From Acanthosepion esculentum (lineage: Eukaryota > Mollusca > Cephalopoda > Sepiida > Sepiidae): a DNA stretch of 64,000 nucleotides. The stretch is from assembly GCA_964036315.1 (NCBI GenBank), contig OZ038485.1, forward strand, positions 78,580,960-78,644,959. Reading direction: 5' to 3'. Each line of letters begins with the position of its first letter. Position 1 is the stretch's first letter. Positions 42,046 through 53,320 of this stretch are shown here, piece by piece. Under the pieces are notes generated by a model that was given only the letters and a program-made list of their open reading frames with translations, made no database searches and was not told where the DNA came from. The translations under genes and the position numbers were made by a program.

Positions 42046-42940
42046 TGTACAGGGTGCAATGGGTAAGTTGTCGCCAGTTGCTTTTATTTTGTCGACTGTG
42101 CAGTCGACAAAATAAAAATAAACAATGCGCGAAGTATGGTAGGGTCAATTGGGCATCGTCTGTGAGAAAGAGCACTATGACGCAATTCCCTCCGCCAGAA
42201 ATTTGGAAACGACATGCTGTACTGTTTGGCATTCGTGCCGGAAGCTCCAATACGAACACATCAGATTGTTTAGGTGTCAATCTGAGGACAGCGCAGAGGA
42301 TTCGGAAAGAGTTGGATGAGTCTAATGGTGATTATAAAGGTACGGCAGCTCGGAAAAATTCACTGATCATCCTGATAAAAAAAGAACTCCTGAACTTGTT
42401 GATGAGGGCCCCAGACTCAACACGGAGGCCTACATTGTCCCTTGAGGAGGTAGTTCGGCGTCAAGAAGGTGGTTGCTGGAAGACCCTATGTCTGGCAACA
42501 GGACTCGGAACCATGCCGCATAAGCAGGAGAACCCAGTCATTGCTGTCAAACAATTTCTGCGACCACATCACCCCATACATCTGGCCACCTAATTCCACA
42601 GACTTCAACATTCTTGATTATTATGTGTGGAGAGCAGTTGAGCGAGAGATCAACAAAAAACTAAAGATGAACTGCAGGCATGTATTATCGCAGCATTCAC
42701 CAACTTAAGGAAACTGTTCAGAAGAGTTGCAGGAGATTGCGAAGTCCTCTGGAGGCAGTGGTTGAAGCAAATGGCGATTTTATTGAATAAATTCACTCTT
42801 TAGTATTTCAAGATATTTTTGTTTAATTTTAGTAAATATATCTGTTAAAATGTGATGTATATTATCACGTCATAAATAATGTGATTATTTTCATTTTTGC
42901 GTAATTTAGAGGACAATATACCTAGCGGACTATATATGTA
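42046..42940 (+). pseudogene. mariner-like transposase pseudogene with internal deletion
   Basis: N-terminal part in the frame from the ATG at 42177: 'MTQFPPPEIWKRHAVLFGIR' and 'TSDCLGVNLRTAQRIRKELD' (DNA-binding region), running to about 42400. The central catalytic region with the first Asp is deleted; the text resumes near 42415 ('LNTEAYI'-like in another frame). The 3' part, frame 42469-42708, has 'GRPYVWQQDSEPC' (second catalytic Asp kept) and 'WPPNSTDFNILDYYVWRAVE' (third Asp kept), then, after another frameshift, 'EAVVEANGDFIE' and stop near 42790. The left end 'acagggtgcaatgggtaagt' may be the TIR and 'ggacaatatacctagcgg' near 42912 a decayed right TIR. Confidence 0.85.
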
Positions 42941-42969
42941 TTCTGCTGATGGAAAACTTTTTGTTAAGA

Positions 42970-43176
42970 CGAATCGAGTTCTCCAGTCACTGGCGTGTTT
43001 ATCTAAAAATAAATACGTCTAACTTCGACCTTCATCCCTGTGTTGCGCTAATGGCTTAGGGTTAGAGTCTCCCACTGATGCCAAATTAGTCGGATTTCGA
43101 TCCCAGCTTGAGGGAATCAGATGTCTAGCCACACTGATGAGGTGTGAAACAACGAAATATTCTGTCTGTGGATGAC
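42970..43176 (+). mobile_element. tRNA-headed retroelement with 3' hammerhead ribozyme, copy 2
   Basis: Leader 'ccagtcactggcgtgtttat' and 'ctaaaaataaatacgtc' parallels copy 1 (10470 downwards). The tRNA-like head has A box 'tggcttagggttagagtc' (about 43048-43065) and a good B box 'ggatttcgatccc' (about 43092-43104). Then 'cagcttgagggaatcagat' leads into the hammerhead at 43123-43176, and a TA-rich tract follows. Length about 207 bp from the shared leader. With no coding capacity it would depend on a LINE reverse transcriptase. Confidence 0.72.
43123..43176 (+). ncRNA. type I hammerhead self-cleaving ribozyme motif
   Basis: Outer stem I GUC (43123-43125), loop UAG, inner stem I CCACA (43129-43133), CUGAUGA (43134-43140), stem II GGUGU/ACAAC with loop GAA (one G.A mismatch), GAAA (43154-43157), minimal stem III UA-uuc-UG, cleavage after GUC (43164-43166), inner stem I UGUGG (43167-43171), loop AU, outer stem I GAC (43174-43176). 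Same 54-nt length and stem I loops as copy 1; differences are confined to stem II and stem III. The stem II mismatch may lower activity. Confidence 0.78.
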
Positions 43177-43502
43177 TATATATATAATATAATATAATAT
43201 AATATAAACATTCATTAAAAATGATTATTTTAACAAGAAAAACGAATTACACCTGTATTTTGAAAACTCAAGAAAACCCCAGAACATTTAAAAATTGCTT
43301 AAAAACAAGTTCTGTCTATGACATCGGAAATAAGATTGTTATATTATGTTTGACACTCAGAGCCGAAAGATAAAAAAGAAGAGGAATAGTGAAAGAATAT
43401 AATAAGGCAAGAAAATTACCAAAAGAACTAACCACGACATTCTACATACACAGAGAAATGAAGAAAAAACAATCAATTTAACACCAATGAAAAGCGCATA
43501 AC

Positions 43503-43559
<57 letters not shown>
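43503..43559. repeat. (ATT)n microsatellite
   Basis: About 57 bp of ATT; the minus-strand poly-Ile frame here is an artefact. Confidence 0.97.
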
Positions 43560-43561
<2 letters not shown>

Positions 43562-43839
43562 AATACATACATAACGAAAATGAGAAATTCGGCCGACAAT
43601 TACTGATAGTTCCTGACGAGTGGTCAGAATGTTTAAAAAAATTTATCTACGAAATTCTGTAGTCGGAATGCTGAATATAGCATCAATCTGCTAAGTGACA
43701 AATTTATTATGTATATTAATCCAGTATCCCGGATATCCAACACTTTAATACAGACTGCTTGCCTTAAATGTCCTTTCTTTCAGACTTTCACCAACTCACA
43801 TCATCTTTGTTCTATTTCTAAAGAATTAATGGATTTATT

Positions 43840-44289
43840 TTTATTACTTCACACGTTATTTTTAGTGGATACCTGTGTTTGAAATAGAGTCTCCTTTTTA
43901 TTCTAATTCTTTTATTCTTATTCTAATGTATTACGTCTGTTGGCCTGTGCACTCGAGAAAACGTGATAAATATGTTGTATTCAGAAGGGTTCGAACCCGC
44001 GTCCCACTTTGTAGGAGAAACTACTGTTTGGTCCGACGTGTTTTCAGAACACTGGCACAGCAAGGTTCTTTTACCCTTATAAGTAATGCACACTTCTTCG
44101 TTTCATTATTCCCAAAGGACCATATTTATTCAGTTTCATATCTGAAATGTAAACCAAGCATTTTTTAAAGAATTTAATCCGATATTTTATAGCACTACCA
44201 ACAGACATTATATACACAATTTAGAATAAAAAGGGAGCGTCTATTTCAAACACAGGTATCCACTAAAAATAACGTGTGAAGTAATAAAA
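43840..44289. repeat. SINE family B copies forming ~67-bp inverted termini
   Basis: 43840-43906 and 44221-44289 are near-perfect reverse complements ('ttttattacttcacacgtta', 'tttttagtggatacctgtgt', 'ttgaaatag'). The interior has an inverted family B head ('gggttcgaacccgcgtccca' at about 43986). Either two family B insertions in opposite orientation or a non-autonomous element that captured a SINE. Confidence 0.65.
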
Positions 44290-44494
44290 GGTAGTGGGAA
44301 AACTGGTGAATTGTCGGAGTGGTATTAATAGAAAAACGAAACCCGTACTTCAATGTTTGATAACATCCTTCTCTTCCTTTGGATGAGAGAAAAAAGATAT
44401 GCAGAATAAAAGAACATGTTTTTTCTTTTTTATATCGACTAAACACGCACGCACGCGCACACACACAGGAACTAAGATCAATTTCACAGGTGAA

Positions 44495-44895
44495 ATTATT
44501 TTTCACCATTTCACTCCTGCAAGGCAGTTTAGACATAAGGGGTTACTGAGTGGGGAAAGAATAAGAGAATACAGTAAGATTATTAAGGAACGAGAATAAT
44601 AGAAGTGTAATTACTGTAGACAACGATTGGCATTGCATTTAAATTTAAGCAAGAAGTGCGAGAAAAACTTACCATAGAACTTACGGTTACATCTAACCAT
44701 GAATCAAATGTGAATTGATGAGACCTCGCCGCCAGTCTAGTACCGCGCTTAATTTTATATAGTTTAGTTACTGCAGCGAAAAGTTCATCTGAGCAATTTA
44801 TGAAGACCCTCTAAATATACAATAGGAGCACCTAGCAATACGAAGCAGAAATATTCAAAGCATAGACGCATGGTAGACATATAAATATGTAAGAT
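44495..44895 (-). mobile_element. Jockey/CR1-like LINE, C-terminus and tail, decayed
   Basis: Minus-strand blocks parallel 40750-41075: 'gctcagatgaacttttcgct' near 44790, 'cggcgaggtctcatcaattc' near 44720, 'gtaagttctatggtaagttt' near 44675, then the tail 'cagtaaccccttatgtctaa' and 'actgccttgcaggagtg'. Confidence 0.6.
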
Positions 44896-45339
44896 AGATA
44901 AAATTGTCTAGCACGATACAGTGAACAAAACTTTTTTAGCAATAGATTCAATGATTTTTACACTTTGTCATCCCGAGAATGCGCAACAAGTCACTCCATT
45001 GGGGGGTTAGCATCAGACATGCTAATGGGAGGAAGAAAGGACTCTCTCAGACGAATAATAGAGAGTATCAAAGATTTATTGATGTTAAAATTAAAACCCA
45101 TTGACTATGACGTCACTTCCTTGAATTTAAAAGTATTAAAAGTAACGGTGGCGGGAAAGGTGCCAGTCATCAACCAGGCCTTAAGTCTGGAGTTGTCCGT
45201 TTGATATAGTCAAGAAGACCTGAACAAACGTATGTGAGTCCCAGTAATGAGTCGGACGGTCTGGTTACTAGTAAGCTTAAATAATCCAACCTTACGTACA
45301 TAAGGCTGAACAAACTAGCGTGGTGATATAAAAACGCAT

Positions 45340-45341
<2 letters not shown>

Positions 45342-45380
<39 letters not shown>
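45342..45380. repeat. (TA)n microsatellite
   Basis: About 39 bp of TA. Confidence 0.97.
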
Positions 45381-45383
<3 letters not shown>

Positions 45384-45384
45384 G

Positions 45385-46380
45385 GGGAGAGAGAAAGAGA
45401 AAATTGAGGCTTTTTTGTATGTGTACACATTCTAATTTATTCTAGTCTTCCGTGCTAATGTAAAAATATGTCTGCCTGAAGGTAGGCGTATATATCACAA
45501 AAAGAATTTTAGGATTCGAGAGAAGGACAATAAAACCGGAACTGGAATAAAATCTTAAGTAAATGTGCTAACACACACACACACACGCACATGTATATAT
45601 ATAACAAAAGGAAAACTTATATTAGCCGACGAGTTTCGTCCGCTGATTGACTTTATCAAGGCAAATGTAAGAAATTTATTTTACAAGTATTTTTAACAAT
45701 TTTAAATTTAAGGACACTCATGAATATACTTCAGGCTAACAGAAAAGTCTAGGTCAATTATGGAGGATGCTAAGTCTCGTAAATTAATGTCTAATAAACA
45801 AAAATGGGTAATTATTTTTTTTAAATAATGTAATCAATATTTGTTTTTTTGTGGGTTAAATAAAACGTTATAAATTTAAGCGTTTACTTTTAATTTTTAA
45901 CATATTTATAGTCATGCATGTTGGTTTGGGAAAGCGGTAATTCTTTTAGGAACGGAGATATTTGAAAACTTTTATGGCACAAAATAGCAGAGAGCGACAC
46001 ACACACGCGCGTGTGTGGGGGATGAATAACAGCATCTGAAACAAAAGTGAAGATGTCTCACTGAGTTTGTCTCATACAAAGTGGAAAATCAATAATCGTT
46101 TCGCCGAGAATGTTTGCTCTCTCTGACTCTTCAGGTTAGTTTTGTTTTTCCTTCTTTAATTCTATGTGTAAGGATAACGCGTTGGGATCCTTGAGTATAA
46201 CTGGGCGCCATAAATTTAAGTACCTTATCACATCCATGGTCAGACCCAAGACTGTCTCTCTGCCTGTATATTTGTCATATGAGCCGTTTTGTGTCAGTTG
46301 GATTTTAAATGAATTCATTGAAAGTAGAGTTTTTATGTATATACTTGCATATACGTATACATACATGCACACCCAACTAG
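45385..46380. other. mostly unassigned; contains repeat P2 copy 2
   Basis: 45595-45685 is the second copy of P2 (inverted 'ttgccttgataaagtcaat', 'ggacgaaactcgtcggctaa'). It directly follows a short CA/TA run. The rest has no assignment. Confidence 0.45.
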
Positions 46381-46382
46381 GC

Positions 46383-46383
<1 letters not shown>

Positions 46384-46472
<89 letters not shown>
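46384..46472. repeat. (TA)n microsatellite
   Basis: About 89 bp, almost uninterrupted. Confidence 0.97.
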
Positions 46473-46475
<3 letters not shown>

Positions 46476-47277
46476 TAACTACACTCGTCTCGAAAAACCT
46501 TCGGTTTCTTGATTTGACAATGATCAAATCAATATCGAAGGAAAAAAGGTTTTAAAAAAAGAAAGAGCTATGAACATGAACGTCTGCCGAAAATAATCGT
46601 CCAACATACAGGTCCAAAACCCAAAGAAAAAACCCCGATACGAGTAATCAACTAACTAAAAAAGTGCTCAATACAAAAGTAGAGCGAACCTAGTCAAACC
46701 TAGAGAGCCAGACAAACCTACCAAGGCCATTTCTCCTAAGCGGATCGTAAAGATTAGAAGATATCGCATATTGAATTCTGGTGTTAAAATAGGGCTCGAT
46801 GTAATATTACAGAGCTATTCAGTATATATTAATAAGTATACGTTTAATTCCTCACCAGTAGCACGATTCTGTGTCCACATGTGCTGTTATTGTATCGGTG
46901 ATACAACCTGTGGTCCTGGTTTCAGATTTACTGTTGCTAATTGCAAGATTAGCCCACTCTAAATGTATTTCCTTCTCAGTGAAACCAGTTCTCTTCTGAT
47001 CAGACTGGCATTTTTTAAAGTTAAATCCATGGTATTACGGTGAACCCACAATACGTTAAAATTGTAATTGTGCAGAATATCTTTGCGGTGTTCATGTAAT
47101 CTTTGAGATTTCTGGATTTTTCGCCGATGTACATCAGTGGCCATCTTGTGCAGTCTATTTTGTATAATCCTGCCTCTGTTATGTTGCTGCTCTCTTGTTT
47201 ACTGCTAACAATATCTTTTATTGTTTTAGAGGTGATGTTTTTCTTTACACACTTTACTGATTTTCTACTTTTTCATC

Positions 47278-47378
<101 letters not shown>

Positions 47379-47509
47379 CAATGGATTATTTCTTATTACT
47401 ATAAATATGCTTGAGTAGAAATGGTTTTATAAACAGTGAGATTAATGACTATATGACTGGCAATGAAAAGTCCGTTTCAAATCTGGATACTTATATTCTT
47501 ATGAATAAT

Positions 47510-47575
47510 TTATATGAATATCAGTCACCGAATTCTAGAACCAACGCTTTAATCCACTAGGCCAGGAATTCACCC
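47510..47575 (-). mobile_element. tRNA-like SINE head
   Basis: Minus strand 'cctggcctagtggattaaag' (A box) and 'gcgttggttctagaattcgg' (B box region). It abuts the hAT-like element at 47577. Confidence 0.5.
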
Positions 47576-47576
47576 C

Positions 47577-47940
47577 CAGTGGGAGGTTTTAGGGCGGAAT
47601 CTTACTTTTTCTTTTTCTTTTATTTACAGAATTTTGTTTATCGAATTATAATATCCAAGCATTCTATTGATCTTTTTGTTTACTGAAATACTCTTCAGAT
47701 TGTTTATTTAGTTATGAATTAAACAAATTACTGTAAATATATTTAAGTTTAAAAACCATCAACATTTTCTATTGGTATTAAATTTGTAAAACTCCGATAA
47801 AAAAATAATCAGTGTAAATGTGTTTACTAATATGGAAAAGAATGATGATTTTCAATAATATATACATATTATTTGGAACGCACGTTTTGAGTCTGACGTT
47901 CTGATTGTGAATTAGGCAAAAAAGGTTGAGAACTATTGCA
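47577..47940. mobile_element. hAT-like non-autonomous element, copy 2
   Basis: Collinear with 25307-25660. The right end 'aaaaaaggttgagaactatt' then 'gca' is the inverse of a CAGTGGTTCTCAACC-type hAT end, complementing the left end kept in copy 1. No coding capacity. Confidence 0.6.
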
Positions 47941-48124
47941 CTTATTATCCAGTAGGTGACATGGTAATTTTGAGTTCAATCCCTGGGCTGGGCAATGTGT
48001 ACTTGGACTCGGTGGAAACATGTGAGCAATAAATGGGCAGTACTAAAAATAAGAACTAGACGAAATATCTGTAGACATGGGCAGTAGAAAGGTCAACTCA
48101 CGTAGATTAAATAAAGGGTTCAAT

Positions 48125-48245
48125 TCCGAATTCTTTGTAGGTTATCCGGATCGATATACGCCTGATGAAGACCGGAGGGCACAATGGCCAAAACTCCGTG
48201 ATGATAAAGATGAATGAAATAGCCCGAACGTAAATAAAGAACGCC
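48125..48245 (+). repeat. dispersed repeat P1, copy D
   Basis: CTGATGA at 48162-48168, 'agaccggagggcacaatggc' stem region, then CAAAAC in place of CGAAAC, 'tgatgataaagatgaatg', 'gcccgaacgtaaataaag'. The upstream 'taaataaagggttcaattcc' is shared with the copy at 61170. Confidence 0.6.
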
Positions 48246-48529
48246 TCATGCAAGAAATTAAAACAGAAATAATACCGGAGATTCGTAATAAAATCTCGCT
48301 CTACCAAATAATTTAATGCAAATATTTGCAATACAGAAGAACAAAACAAAATATACATGTTATAAACTGAATTTTCTAAAACAGTTATCATAAAAATAGA
48401 ATTGTGTATCCAAAATCAGTAGATTATTATCGTTTTGTGAAACATTGACTTGCATAATAAAATTTGAAATGTCCTCTTCATTATACTTCTATTGTTCTCG
48501 CTCCTTGTTAAAGTTCACTTTTTTCTTAT

Positions 48530-48705
48530 TTTTTCATACTCAGCAGCCCCTTGTGTCATGGTAGCTTTACTGCCTTGCATAGGGTGATATGATTAAAAAA
48601 AGAATCTGTTTTTTTATTCCATTAATACTATTTATTTTTTTCACATACACTAACAGTAATCCCTTACATTTTAATGACTTGTTTGGGATGAAATGATTAA
48701 AAAAT
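48530..48705 (+). mobile_element. two Jockey/CR1-like LINE 3' tails
   Basis: First tail 48540-48605 ('ccccttgtgtcatggtagct', 'gcatagggtgatatgatt'); second, shorter tail 48648-48705 ('atgacttgtttgggatgaaa'). No coding part. Confidence 0.6.
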
Positions 48706-48709
48706 ATAG

Positions 48710-50280
48710 TTTACGTATATGCCTATAAGCATACATATACTTATCTTTTGGTGAACACAGAAGATGGTTGTTTCCTTATAATTTAATAAACATAAAAGTC
48801 TATATTTCTCGTAGGATCTAAAGTTAACGGAGGTTATCCTTGGAGAAAAGAATTACGTTCTGTAAAAAACCATTCATATAGAACTTCGTATATGCAACTA
48901 CAATTGAATCTAGTGTCTAGATCTTATCTATATAGGTTTGCATATTGACTAAGCTTAGCTTAGTACGGCACAAGGTCAAGTGGATTTCTTTATGTGTGTA
49001 TATTTAGAGAGCATTGTGCTTTGTATGGTCACCCCAAGATATCTTTGTATTTGAGCATGCTTAAGAAAGAAACAAACAAGAGGGTAAAGAGAATATTCCT
49101 TTATCTATATCAGTAATCTACAGAATCTTATAGGATCTAAAACTTCAGATCCATCAATGTCGTATTTAGTAATATAATAGCCGTTTCCTTATAAGGAAAC
49201 CGTCGACATTCACTGACCGAGCAGCCACAGCTGCTTCCGGTTGAAGTTTCTAAAATTTTTCTCATAAAACAATTTTTCAGGAAAATAACTTCCTCAAGTC
49301 CAGTTGCTGCTAATGCTCTTTCTAGTATTGATGGGACGGCTTTCTTCTTTGCTTGCTCTTTGTTTGAATGGAATGTTTGCACCTTGATTATGTTATTTTC
49401 TCTTTGAGTTATGTGACATCCATTTTAGCTCTTAAATGTCCTCAAGTGATGAGCTGTCTGTTATTTGGTACAGTTCTTTTTAATTCTATAGCGCGAGTCC
49501 ACAGCGTTCAAAGAAGTATAAACTTTTATCAAGATCTTTACTTCCTGAAAGCCCTTTTCACCACTAATGTTAAAAAGCGGTTGTATACAGCTGAGAGTTT
49601 GGCTATTTCTGACGGGTTTGGCGTCATGTATGACATTAACATGAAAGTCTCGAGCTAACAAAACTATTTAAAAACAGGATTAATGTTTGGATTTTGTAGC
49701 AGTTTGCGATGTTGGGTGAAAATATCTCTAGCGCAGCGTATTCTATATTCAGTTTCTATATTTCCTATAGTAAATATTATAACTGATCCATATACAGTTA
49801 TGTTGAAGTGTGTTTATTTATATATGCGTTTTAAAATGGCCTGAAAATTGCATTTCTGCATGAAGCAGACTATCTCCACTGGGTATTAATTTATTAATGT
49901 ACATAATTATAGTCTGAGGTATAGTTTTTATATTTTTTATTATCAAAATAGATACACACCGTGAACTTCGGTCTCTTTACATCCAATATTCATTGCTTTT
50001 GAGAAAGCAGGCCCGCACTTACAACCAAATTCGTACAGTTTGTTAAATATCTGAGCTTATTGATTTTATCAATATATTTAAAGTAGTATACTGCCTTTAG
50101 TGGCATAACGAAGAAAACTGTATGGAGGTATCTTTTACAAACGCAATTATTAACACCGATATATAGTCTAAAGTCTATTTTATATATTGATTTTTCAAAA
50201 TTTGCGCACATCACCATTGTGTATGTGTCATTTCATTTTCAATGGTGAACCCCCACCAAAAATATACATAATCTCTTTCT
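48710..50280. other. no recognisable feature
   Basis: About 1.6 kb unassigned. Overlapping frames of 81, 96 and 66 codons at 49137-49661 lack a recognised signature, although 49480-49660 on the minus strand ('cttttcaccactaatgtt' region) vaguely recalls a Penelope/RT 'LI.T..RFY' tail; too weak to call. Confidence 0.4.
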
Positions 50281-50284
50281 TTTT

Positions 50285-50830
50285 TCATTTCGCTGTCCAC
50301 GTATAGTGATATTTGAAGCCGTTGTAACTCTGGGTACAATAATCGAAACGTTGTAATGATAAAAGAAAGATGAAGATATTAGTCCGAATATAAATAATAA
50401 CTTTGTAAAAATAATTCTAGCAAAAGTTTCATTTACAACGAAATTTATCAGATATGATTATTAATCAGTATGAAAAAAACTTAGTTAATTTTAAAATCTA
50501 CATTATCTTCGACTTTTATTTGTATTGAGCTTTTATTAACCGGATTCGTGGGTTAAATAGAGTTACGGATTAAATATCGTTGTAGACCAGGCTTTCTTGC
50601 ATTGGGTAACAACCAGTTGTACTTTCCGGCCTTCTTCAAAGTTCTGTCGATCCAGGTAACCTTCAGGAAATTTCGAAGTAAACTTTTTATTTAATCAAGA
50701 AGAATTGATTATTCTCGTTCTGCTGTTCATGTGTATGGATATTTAAAGAAGGTCGGAGATTATAACGGCTGAAATGTTATAAGAATAAAAAGAAAGATAA
50801 AGATATTTATCCGAATGTTAATACTAGAAT
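50285..50830. repeat. cluster of three P1 repeats (E +, G -, F +)
   Basis: E: GAAA at 50345-50348 followed by 'gttgtaatgataaaagaaag', 'attagtccgaatataaata'. G (minus, about 50505-50670): 'actttgaagaaggccggaaa' then 'gtacaactgg'. F (50720-50825): 'aagaaggtcggagattataa', 'cggctgaaatg', 'tttatccgaatgttaa'. Three copies within 550 bp in alternating orientation. Confidence 0.55.
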
Positions 50831-51524
50831 TATTTTTTCTAAATATTCATTACCAAATTATAGCTGCTTTGTATAGGCAATGAAATACGATATATGTATT
50901 AAAGCTTGCACAGAAATTTAGATATTTAATCCTTTCTTGTTCCCTGTCCAAAAACAAATAAAAGCCAGAATTTTGAATACTGATTTTCAAGCAAACTAGG
51001 CAGACTCCACTTGCGTTACATGATCTCTATTCCAACAGTTCATATATTCGCATATATATTAAATGTCTTTTTTGCACTGTCTTTCTGATTACTTTTCTAT
51101 TGTACATAGATCTCTGTAAGCAATTAGCGTTTCAAATCTACATGTGTGAATTCGCATCATTTAATAAAAATACGTCAGACTATGTTTTACTGGTAAGACG
51201 ATGTCAATCTTTATTACTCCAATTAAACAATAGAACATCAACAAAAATTAAATCAGCATTAACACATTATTTGCAAACACCAATTTTGGAAGTCGATGTT
51301 CGTTTCTAACTATTGCCAACTTTGCCTGTTTGCTTTGTTCAGATGACTTCTCTTACGTTTTTAATGACTCAGATCAATGTTAGAGCTGATCCCATTTGCA
51401 TGGAGATATGCATCACAATACATCGAACGACATTGCATAAAAAAGTAACAAACACCCATTCTTCTAGAAATTAGATGCTTATGTAACATGTGATATCACG
51501 GATTTGATTCATTAACCTCAATAT

Positions 51525-51670
51525 GTTTTGTGAGTGTTCATTTTTCCAGACTCTTTATCCGTTGTTTCCTGTTTAGGATTCGGTTCCTGCTTCCTTCTAA
51601 AGTATTTCCCTTCTCTTTCAATAGCCTCTTGTGTCTTAGTGGTGTGCTTGGTATAAGTTGTTTAAAAAAA
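51525..51670 (+). mobile_element. Jockey/CR1-like LINE 3' tail
   Basis: 'cctcttgtgtcttagtggtg' and 'gtgcttggtataagttg' with a decayed upstream region. Confidence 0.55.
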
Positions 51671-52529
51671 TGTATTCCAAAGATTTCAGTTATTTTTGGA
51701 AGATTTTATGAATCCTCCTTTTAATTCCCATTTTCTTTTAAACTCACATCTTCGATTTATGAGATTCTCAACAAATTTAATAAATATTATTGACAAGCAA
51801 GTTTTAAAAGAGTGAAAAGGTTTGTGTCCGAATTTTTTTGAAAATATTCAGTCTGTGTTATTAATATTCATTATTGAGTAAGTGCAGACACAAGGAAATG
51901 TCGACAAATAAATATTTGTTATACGAAATAAATGCTTTCTCTTCATTAGTCTATTTACATTATACGAATGAGTGTTGAAATATTCTAATCTCGACTCCTC
52001 AAACTCTGGCTAAATGTCGTATTGTTTTTTTTTGTAAGAGCTTGCTCGGTCCGGAAATTTGCAGGGATCACCACCACGCATCTATATCGTCTATTTAGGT
52101 AGCATAGAATCCAGATGATCATTTTTCGGTCTCTTTCATGTTTGAATAAGTATACTATAATTTTTGTCGATTGGGATTTTAATTAACCTGAACATAGTGT
52201 TCACGTAAGCGTCTTATGGTTATATGCTCATCCTTAAAGGCAAACCAAGAACATGAATAACCGGTTATTGTAATGGAGGCAATTTTATATGCATGCTACT
52301 TCTTTCAATACAATTCAGTATATCTAATCATGTCATATTTTATAAACACATAGGTATTTAATAAACTTAAATTACTCAGTAACAAAGTGAAAATAGAAAT
52401 CAGTCCGAGATAATTGGCCTCAAAAGTAGTTTGCTAATGACTACTCTACAGCGAAGTTCACAATATAAAAATTTCGTAAATTATAAAATGTGTAAATAAT
52501 ACAAAAGAAGTTCTATTTTATTTAAATAC

Positions 52530-52885
52530 TTTCATGGTAGTTCTTCGGCTGACCTCTTTGCTGTTGTACCTACACTTTATCAATTTAAGCGTAGTACCAT
52601 ATTAGCAACAAGGTACTATCAATTCACAGGTGAATTGGCTAGATGTTCTATGCTAACAGTTTATTTTCTTGTACTTCTCGCTTGTGGAAAACTCTTCCGG
52701 CTCCATGCTTTCTAGCCAACTCTAATCTTCAAAACTTTAAATGCAGTACCCATCGTTATCTATTGTCTTCCTGATTCCTCTTCTATTGTAATCGATCCTC
52801 AGTAATGCTTCTGTTTTCTAATACTTTCACATTCAGTAACCCCTTGTGGCTTTACTGCCTTGCTTGGAGTTTCGATTAAAATTTT
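52530..52885 (+). mobile_element. Jockey/CR1-like LINE, C-terminus and tail
   Basis: Parallels 40750-41075: 'ggtagttcttcggctgacct' region, 'atttaagcgtagtaccatat' (F..STILAT), 'cttctcgcttgtggaaaact' (SRLWKTL), then the tail 'agtaaccccttgtggcttta' and 'cttgcttggag'. Frame broken. Confidence 0.7.
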
Positions 52886-53039
52886 TTTAATTATAAATAT
52901 GTAAACAAAAAAATGAGTACGATTACACACATACATACATGCACACACACATAGATACACACATACATACACACACATATACACACATACATCATCAGAA
53001 TTGATGAATTTTATTTTATTTTATTTTTGGGGGGGAATC

Positions 53040-53160
53040 CTACATTTTTATTACTTCAAACGTTATTTGTAATGGACACCCGTATATGAGTAGACGCTCT
53101 GTTTTATTTTAAACACTGTCTCGCCTACCGGTCTGCAAACACGAGAAAATTTCTCAAATA
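53040..53160 (-). mobile_element. SINE family B 3' part
   Basis: 'attacttcaaacgttatttg', 'ggacacccgtatatgagtag', 'acgctctgttttatttta' and 'accggtctgcaaacacgaga' are the inverse of the 28690-28750 region and of 43840-43906. Confidence 0.6.
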
Positions 53161-53189
53161 TAGTGAGGAATCCATTCGCTTTTAGTAAT

Positions 53190-53320
53190 TTACTTAGTGA
53201 AGCTCAAATGTGGCAAAAGAGCGAGGGTAATGAGTGCCTATTGAGGACCGAGCTCGTTACTCGGTAGCAATTGATCTGGTGAGGCAAGCTTACTAACCAT
53301 TACACCACATCGAAGTGCCC
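53190..53320 (-). mobile_element. tRNA-like SINE, family C
   Basis: Minus strand: 'cgatgtggtgtaatggttag' (A box), 'ttgctaccgagtaacgagct' and 'cggtcctcaatagg' (B box region). Confidence 0.6.

Noticed and set aside
43501..43560. CRISPR-like or other structured array
   Set aside because: It is a plain (ATT)n microsatellite; no spacers. No CRISPR array, origin or bacterial-type operon occurs in the window.
49137..49661. Overlapping 81/96/66-codon frames as a small gene
   Set aside because: Opposite-strand overlaps of similar length with no recognisable motif, no splice or promoter evidence.
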